Shown: in pieces, positions 12,879-16,427 of the stretch
Position numbering within the stretch: the stretch's first letter is position 1
How the letters are laid out: each line of letters begins with the position of its first letter
Assembly (NCBI GenBank): GCA_041487355.1
Contig: JBGPND010000107.1
Location: forward strand, 1-16,427
DNA: 16,427 nt
Source: JAMXLO01 sp041487355
GTDB taxonomy: Bacteria; Pseudomonadota; Alphaproteobacteria; Acetobacterales; Acetobacteraceae
Reading direction: 5' to 3'
Translations under genes and position numbers: made by a program
The notes under the pieces: generated by a model
Database searches by the model: none
What the model saw: the letters and a program-made list of their open reading frames with translations, nothing else
What the model was told of the DNA's origin: nothing

Positions 12879-13481
12879 ATGGATCAAATCGCGCTGACCC
12901 ACGACCTGGTGGCCCTGGCGCAGGTCGTGCTGATCGACATCACGCTCGCCGGCGACAACGCCATCGTCGTCGGCCTGGCTGTCGCCGGCCTGCCGGCGGC
13001 GCAGAAGCGTCCCGCCATCCTGCTCGGCATCATCGGCGCGACGGTGATCCGCATCGCGCTGGGTGCCATCGCGCTGCAATTGCTGGCCATCATCGGCCTG
13101 CTGCTCGCCGGTGGGCTGCTCCTGCTGTGGGTCTGCTGGAAAATGTTCCGCGAGCTGCGACGCCCGCACGGGCGCGAGGCCGCAGGCGAAGCAGGGCGGA
13201 AGACGCTCGGCCAGGCGATGATCCAGATTATCCTCGCCGACGTGTCGATGAGCCTGGACAACGTCCTGGCAGTGGCGGGCGTGGCCAGCGGCAGCACCTG
13301 GGTGCTGATGCTGGGGCTGCTGCTATCAGTGGTGCTGATGGGCGTGGCGGCCAACCTGCTGGCCAATGTGCTGGAGCGGCAACGCTGGATTGCCTGGGCT
13401 GGCCTGCTGATCGTGCTCTACGTCGCGGTGTCGATGATCTGGGACGGCTCGGCCGACATCGCGGAAGCACTCCGCGCGTAG
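12879..13481 (+). CDS. TerC/YjbE family integral membrane protein, putative metal exporter
   Basis: This is a polytopic inner-membrane protein of 200 residues with about seven hydrophobic segments. The two family motifs are LIDITLAGDNAIVVGLA (Asp20 and Asp26) and QIILADVSMSLDNVLAVAG (Asp121 and Asp127), an internal repeat with membrane-embedded acidic residues. YjbE-type TerC proteins are thought to export manganese or other divalent metals; the substrate here is inferred. The start ATG 12879 has GAGGG about 8 bp upstream. It diverges from purB (94-bp gap) and converges with brnA, whose stop is 5 bp from its own. I looked for a yybP-ykoY manganese riboswitch upstream and saw none. Confidence 0.88.
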   Translation: MDQIALTHDLVALAQVVLIDITLAGDNAIVVGLAVAGLPAAQKRPAILLGIIGATVIRIALGAIALQLLAIIGLLLAGGLLLLWVCWKMFRELRRPHGREAAGEAGRKTLGQAMIQIILADVSMSLDNVLAVAGVASGSTWVLMLGLLLSVVLMGVAANLLANVLERQRWIAWAGLLIVLYVAVSMIWDGSADIAEALRA

Positions 13482-13486
13482 CCGCG

Positions 13487-13804
13487 TTACGAGCCAAGCA
13501 CCGCCTTGCGCAGCATGTCGTTGGCCCGGCTCTGCCAGCCGCGACCGGAGGCGCGCAGCCGCTCCACCACCTCGCTTTCCAGCCGCAGCGAGACCAGCAC
13601 CTTGGTCGGCCGCTTCTGCTTCCCGCGCATGCGACGGATGTAGTCGGCGACGATGTCGGGATGGACTTCGCGGACAGGACGCATCCGGGCAAAGTCTTCC
13701 TTGGTAAGTTCCGGGTTGTCCGGATCCTGCGCGATACCCCGATTGATGGCCTCGTCTTCCTCAGGTGTCGGGTAAATCAGACGACGACGCTTCATACTCG
13801 GCAT
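13487..13804 (-). CDS. brnA: BrnA family antitoxin
   Basis: This 105-residue antitoxin has a ribbon-helix-helix domain at the C-terminus (KVLVSLRLESEVVERLRASGRGWQSRANDMLRKAV, about 68-102), the order typical of BrnA, and a flexible acidic N-terminal part (TPEEDEAINRGIAQDPDNPEL) expected to bind the toxin. BrnA represses the brnTA promoter alone or with BrnT. Its start overlaps the end of brnT by 44 bp. ATG 13804 (with AGGA 6 bp upstream) and ATG 13795 (AAGGAG 10 bp upstream) are both possible. Its stop is 5 bp from the convergent terC-like gene. Confidence 0.92.
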   Translation of the reverse strand: MPSMKRRRLIYPTPEEDEAINRGIAQDPDNPELTKEDFARMRPVREVHPDIVADYIRRMRGKQKRPTKVLVSLRLESEVVERLRASGRGWQSRANDMLRKAVLGS

Positions 13805-14048
13805 GCTCCTTCCTGTTCGCTGAGCGTAAGCTGATCACGCGGACACGTCCGTAGCGCCTGGTGTAGATTAGTACGTGCAGCCGATCGCCAATCTGCCCAA
13901 GCGCTCGCCATCTGGTCTCGCCGTACGGCTTCCGCACGTCCTCAGTTTCGATCAAGGACCGCCAGTCGAACCATTCAACAACAACAAAGTCCACGCCGTG
14001 CTTGCGCAGGTTGGTAAACCGCTTCGCCTCGTCCCACTCGAATTCCAC
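13761..14048 (-). CDS. brnT: BrnT family toxin
   Basis: BrnT is a RelE-fold ribonuclease toxin that blocks translation. The 95-residue product starts MEFEWDEAKRFTNLRKHGVDF, typical of the family, and keeps GETRWRALGQIGDRLHVLIYTRR and RVRVISLRSANRKE, which carry the conserved Arg residues. It looks intact. The start is GTG 14048: no ATG is in frame upstream and the family begins at this residue. The toxin gene comes first and antitoxin second, as usual for brnTA. The C-terminal segment ASSSDLPDT lies in the overlap with brnA. A candidate promoter is just upstream (14063-14091). Confidence 0.92.
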   Translation of the reverse strand: MEFEWDEAKRFTNLRKHGVDFVVVEWFDWRSLIETEDVRKPYGETRWRALGQIGDRLHVLIYTRRYGRVRVISLRSANRKEHAEYEASSSDLPDT

Positions 14049-14062
14049 ATCGGCACCAGCAG

Positions 14063-14091
14063 AATGTAGCTACGAATAGAGGCATTCGCAA
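14063..14091 (-). promoter_or_regulatory. Candidate brnTA promoter
   Basis: On the minus strand TTGCGA (14086-14091) is 17 bp from TACATT (14063-14068), each matching 4 of 6 sigma-70 consensus bases. Transcription would start only a few bases before the GTG of brnT. Confidence 0.35.
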
Positions 14092-14096
14092 GCCTC
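14079..14096. promoter_or_regulatory. Possible operator dyad between the brnTA and gabD promoters
   Basis: GAGGC-ATTCGCAA-GCCTC is an 18-bp dyad with perfect 5-bp ends. It overlaps the candidate brnTA -35 element and ends 4 bp before the candidate gabD -35. BrnA is known to autoregulate, so it could bind here; this is inference from position. Confidence 0.25.
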
Positions 14097-14100
14097 CACC

Positions 14101-14129
14101 CTGACACTCTGCCCCCGCCGTCCTATCTT
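14101..14129 (+). promoter_or_regulatory. Candidate gabD promoter
   Basis: CTGACA (14101-14106, 5 of 6 consensus) and TATCTT (14124-14129, 4 of 6) are separated by exactly 17 bp. The ribosome binding site AAGGAGG (14146-14152) and ATG 14160 follow. Confidence 0.45.
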
Positions 14130-14159
14130 CCCGGTAAACCGAGGCAAGGAGGACCCGCC

Positions 14160-15638
14160 ATGCTGAACCCGACCTCTCCGCTGCCACTGCAGGACCCCAC
14201 GCTGTTCCGCCAGGCCAACTGCATCGACGGCAAATGGGTGCAGGCCGACAGCGGCCGGACGATCGTGGTGAAGAACCCGGCCACCGGCGAGCCGATCGGC
14301 GAGGTTCCCGCCCTGGGAGCCGCGGAGACACGCCGCGCCATCGAGGCGGCGCATCGTGCGCAGGCAGGCTGGCGCGCCATGCTGGCGAAGGAGCGCGCGG
14401 CGATCCTCCGCAAGCTGAACGACCTGATGCTGGCGAACGCCGACGATCTGGCGGTGATCATGACCGCCGAGCAGGGCAAGCCGCTGGCCGAGAGCAAGGG
14501 CGAGATCGCCTATGCCGCCAGCTTCATCGAGTGGTTTGCCGAGGAGGGCAAGCGCATCTACGGCGACACGATCCCGCAGAACGCCAAGGGCCGCCGTATC
14601 CTGGTGCTGAAGGAGCCGATCGGCGTGTTCGCCGCGATCACGCCGTGGAATTTTCCGAGCGCGATGATCACGCGCAAGGCCGGCCCCGGCTGGGCCGCCG
14701 GCTGCACCGGCGTGATCCGGCCCGCCAGCCAGACGCCGTTCTCCGCCCTTGCGCTGGCGGTTCTGGCGGAACGGGCCGGCATGCCGCCGGGCGTGTGCAA
14801 CGTCATCACCGGGCCATCGGGCGAGATCGGCGCCGAGCTCACCTCCAACCCGCTGGTGCGCAAGCTGACCTTCACCGGCTCGACCGAAGTGGGCGCCAAG
14901 CTGCTCGCGCAGTGCGCTCCGACGATCAAGAAGACCAGCATGGAACTCGGCGGCAACGCGCCGTTCATCGTGTTCGACGACGCCGATCTGGATGCCGCGG
15001 TGGCCGGCGCGATGGCCAGCAAGTATCGCAACACCGGCCAGACCTGCGTCTGCGCCAACCGCATCCTGGTGCAGGAAGGCGTGTACGGCGCGTTCGCCGG
15101 CAGGCTGAAGGCGGCGGTGGAGGCGATGAAGGTCGGCAACGGCATGGAGCCGGGCGTGAGCCAGGGTCCGCTGATCAACGCCGACGCGGTCAAGAAGGTC
15201 GAGGAGCATATCGCGGATGCGCTGAAGCGCGGCGCTTCGGTGGTCACCGGCGGGCACCGGCACAAACTGGGCGGCAACTTCTTCGAACCCACGATCCTCG
15301 CCAACGTGCCGAAGGATGCGATGATCTTCCGCGAGGAGACCTTCGGTCCGGTGGCGCCACTGTTCCGCTTCAAGACCGAGGAGGAGGCGATCAAGCTCGC
15401 CAACGACACCGAGTTCGGTCTGGCGTCGTATTTCTATTCCCGAGATGTGGGGCGGATTTTCCGCGTGGCCGAGGCGCTGGAATACGGCATCATCGGCATC
15501 AACGAGGGGGTCATCTCCACCGAGGTGGCGCCGTTCGGCGGCATGAAGTCATCCGGGCTGGGGCGCGAGGGTTCGAAGTACGGCATCGAGGACTACCTGG
15601 AGATCAAGTACCTCGCGCTGGGGGGGATCGGGACGTAG
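14160..15638 (+). CDS. gabD: Succinate-semialdehyde dehydrogenase (GabD-like aldehyde dehydrogenase)
   Basis: This oxidises succinate semialdehyde to succinate, the last step of 4-aminobutyrate breakdown. The 492-residue product has TPWNFP with Asn164, FTGSTEVG (238-245), the general base Glu262 in MELGGNAP, and the nucleophile Cys296 in GQTCVCANR. The C-V-C pair (296, 298) matches the redox-switch pair described for human SSADH. The C-terminal APFGGMKSSGLGREGSKYGIEDYLEIKYLAL is the GabD form. In the coenzyme loop, RPASQTP (187-193) has Arg where nearly all relatives have Lys; the Ser is kept, which favours NADP. A strong ribosome binding site AAGGAGG precedes ATG 14160. No GABA transaminase is nearby. 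Other semialdehyde substrates remain possible. Confidence 0.9.
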   Translation: MLNPTSPLPLQDPTLFRQANCIDGKWVQADSGRTIVVKNPATGEPIGEVPALGAAETRRAIEAAHRAQAGWRAMLAKERAAILRKLNDLMLANADDLAVIMTAEQGKPLAESKGEIAYAASFIEWFAEEGKRIYGDTIPQNAKGRRILVLKEPIGVFAAITPWNFPSAMITRKAGPGWAAGCTGVIRPASQTPFSALALAVLAERAGMPPGVCNVITGPSGEIGAELTSNPLVRKLTFTGSTEVGAKLLAQCAPTIKKTSMELGGNAPFIVFDDADLDAAVAGAMASKYRNTGQTCVCANRILVQEGVYGAFAGRLKAAVEAMKVGNGMEPGVSQGPLINADAVKKVEEHIADALKRGASVVTGGHRHKLGGNFFEPTILANVPKDAMIFREETFGPVAPLFRFKTEEEAIKLANDTEFGLASYFYSRDVGRIFRVAEALEYGIIGINEGVISTEVAPFGGMKSSGLGREGSKYGIEDYLEIKYLALGGIGT

Positions 15639-15697
15639 CGGCGACCTACGCAGTAGAGGTGCTCGCCGCGGCGCGGCTTGTGTTAGGCTGAGACACC

Positions 15698-16012
15698 GTG
15701 GCCGTGCCAACCCCACTGACGCCCGACGCTGTCATCGCCGCGCTGCGCGCGCATGCGGCGGAGCTGCAGCGCGCCGGCGTCCGCCATCTCGGCCTGTTCG
15801 GTTCGCTCGCGCGCGGTGAGGCCGCAACCGACAGCGACATCGACCTGGTGGCGGAGCTTGACCCGGACGCGCGGATCGGGCTGCTCCGCCTGGTTCGCCT
15901 GGAACGGCGCCTGGCGGAAATCCTCGGTCGCAACGTCGATCAGTTGCCCGAGCCGATCGAGCAGCCGCGTCTGCGGGCCAATGTGGAGCGAGACCGCCGC
16001 AGTGCCTTCTAG
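15698..16012 (+). CDS. MNT-domain nucleotidyltransferase antitoxin (MntA-like)
   Basis: This is a minimal nucleotidyltransferase of 104 residues. The motif GSLARGEAATDSDID (35-49) is the GSx10DxD signature with Asp47 and Asp49 for metal binding, intact. In the characterised MntA-HepT pair the MNT protein inactivates the HEPN toxin by adding AMP to a tyrosine near its active site. The start GTG 15698 gives the usual length. The downstream HEPN gene overlaps this stop if it starts at GTG 16002, the arrangement expected for such a pair. It follows gabD by 59 bp on the same strand but is probably a separate unit. Confidence 0.88.
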   Translation: MAVPTPLTPDAVIAALRAHAAELQRAGVRHLGLFGSLARGEAATDSDIDLVAELDPDARIGLLRLVRLERRLAEILGRNVDQLPEPIEQPRLRANVERDRRSAF

Positions 16013-16370
16013 CCATGATCCGATGGTCTGCCTGGCGGACATGCTCGAGAACATCGAGCGCATCGGATCCTACGTCGCCGGCATGGACCGCGACACGTTT
16101 CAGCGCGACGGCCGTACCCGCGACGCGGTCGAGCGCTGCCTGAAGCGGATTTGCGAGGCCGCCTTCCGGCTGGGCGACCAGGCCGCCCTGCTGATGCCCG
16201 GGCAGCCCTGGGGCGACATCCGTGGCATGGGCAATCGCCTGCGTCACGGCTACGACCGGGTCAGCGTTCCGATCATCTGGCACGCAATTCAGGACGAACT
16301 TCCGGCGTTGGAGGTCGAGGTCCGGCAGGCGTTGGCACGCTTGGAGTCTGGTTCCAGCCGCGCAATCTAA
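16002..16370 (+). CDS. HEPN/DUF86 (HepT-like) toxin
   Basis: This 122-residue helical protein is of the DUF86/HepT family, ribonuclease toxins paired with MNT antitoxins. The start is likely GTG 16002, giving PSSHDPMVCLADMLENIERI like relatives and overlapping the antitoxin stop; ATG 16023 is the alternative. The active-site region is GMGNRLRHGYD (75-85). His82 and Tyr84 fit the HxY part of the RX4HXY motif, but the Arg expected at position 77 is Gly. I recall a DUF86 subgroup with GNxLRHxY here, so this may be a subfamily trait rather than decay. RNase activity by the classical mechanism is therefore uncertain. Tyr84 is the expected AMPylation site. Confidence 0.85.
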   Translation: MPSSHDPMVCLADMLENIERIGSYVAGMDRDTFQRDGRTRDAVERCLKRICEAAFRLGDQAALLMPGQPWGDIRGMGNRLRHGYDRVSVPIIWHAIQDELPALEVEVRQALARLESGSSRAI

Positions 16371-16409
16371 ACATGAGCGCGCAAGGGAACGCGCGTCGGG
16401 GAGACATCG

Positions 16410-16427
16410 ATGAGCGGGGCGCGTTGC
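16410..16427 (+). CDS. Possible start of a new gene, cut by the window end
   Basis: ATG 16410 follows GGGGAG (about 6 bp spacing) and reads MSGARC to the end of the window. Another frame, ATG 16373, is also open to the end (MSAQGNARRGDIDERGAL) but has no ribosome binding site. Too short to identify. Confidence 0.3.

Noticed and set aside
14070..15263. 397-codon minus-strand frame opposite gabD
   Set aside because: It is a codon-bias shadow of the dehydrogenase in GC-rich DNA; its product is rich in Arg, His and Gly and has no motif.

Overview
The window is GC-rich DNA, almost fully coding, with an alphaproteobacterial look; Rhodospirillales/Acetobacteraceae is my best guess. The reasons are the compact purC-purS-purQ-purL-bolA-grxD operon, the BrnT/BrnA and MNT/HEPN toxin-antitoxin pairs, the high GC content and the families of short palindromic repeats. 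No rRNA, tRNA, CRISPR array, transposase or phage gene was seen.

Layout. (1) 1-2582, + strand: the end of a branched-chain amino-acid type (HAAT) ABC transporter operon, with livF, livH and livM overlapping or nearly touching; the tail of an upstream gene, probably livG, ends inside livF's start codon. (2) 2583-2829: an intergenic gap with a perfect FNR/FixK-type palindrome (TTGAT-N4-ATCAA) and a paired palindromic repeat. (3) 2830-3996, +: an unrecognised membrane-anchored TPR-like protein. (4) 3947-5044, -: a family 2 glycosyltransferase whose reading frame contains a whole paired palindromic repeat. (5) 10092-5111, -: the purine operon purC, purS, a Rap1a/Tai-like small protein gene, purQ, purL, bolA, grxD. 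(6) 10976-10194, -: a NRDE/TANGO2-family protein. (7) 11101-11358, +: a solitary ribbon-helix-helix antitoxin whose stop codon lies in a perfect 31-bp inverted repeat. (8) 12784-11444, -: purB. (9) 12879-13481, +: a TerC/YjbE-type membrane protein. (10) 14048-13487, -: BrnT toxin and BrnA antitoxin. (11) 14160-15638, +: succinate-semialdehyde dehydrogenase (gabD-like). (12) 15698-16370, +: a MNT nucleotidyltransferase and HEPN/DUF86 pair. A new gene may begin at about 16410.

How the genes fit together. PurC, PurS, PurQ, PurL and PurB are five components of de novo purine synthesis. PurS, PurQ and PurL together form the FGAM synthase complex. BolA and the CGFS glutaredoxin GrxD are known partners in Fe-S/iron handling and end the operon. 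The Rap1a/Tai-like gene between purS and purQ is the unexpected member.

The strongest unexplained signal is the set of short palindromic repeats. At least five sequence families occur in 11.4 kb, mostly as head-to-head pairs. Several supply coding sequence, a stop codon or a possible start codon: the upstream gene's tail, an internal segment of the glycosyltransferase, the N-terminus of the Rap1a-like protein, the inside and C-terminus of the NRDE protein, and the stop of the orphan antitoxin. Two copies of one family show a compensatory base-pair change in a GAAA-capped hairpin, which hints at selection on a folded nucleic acid.
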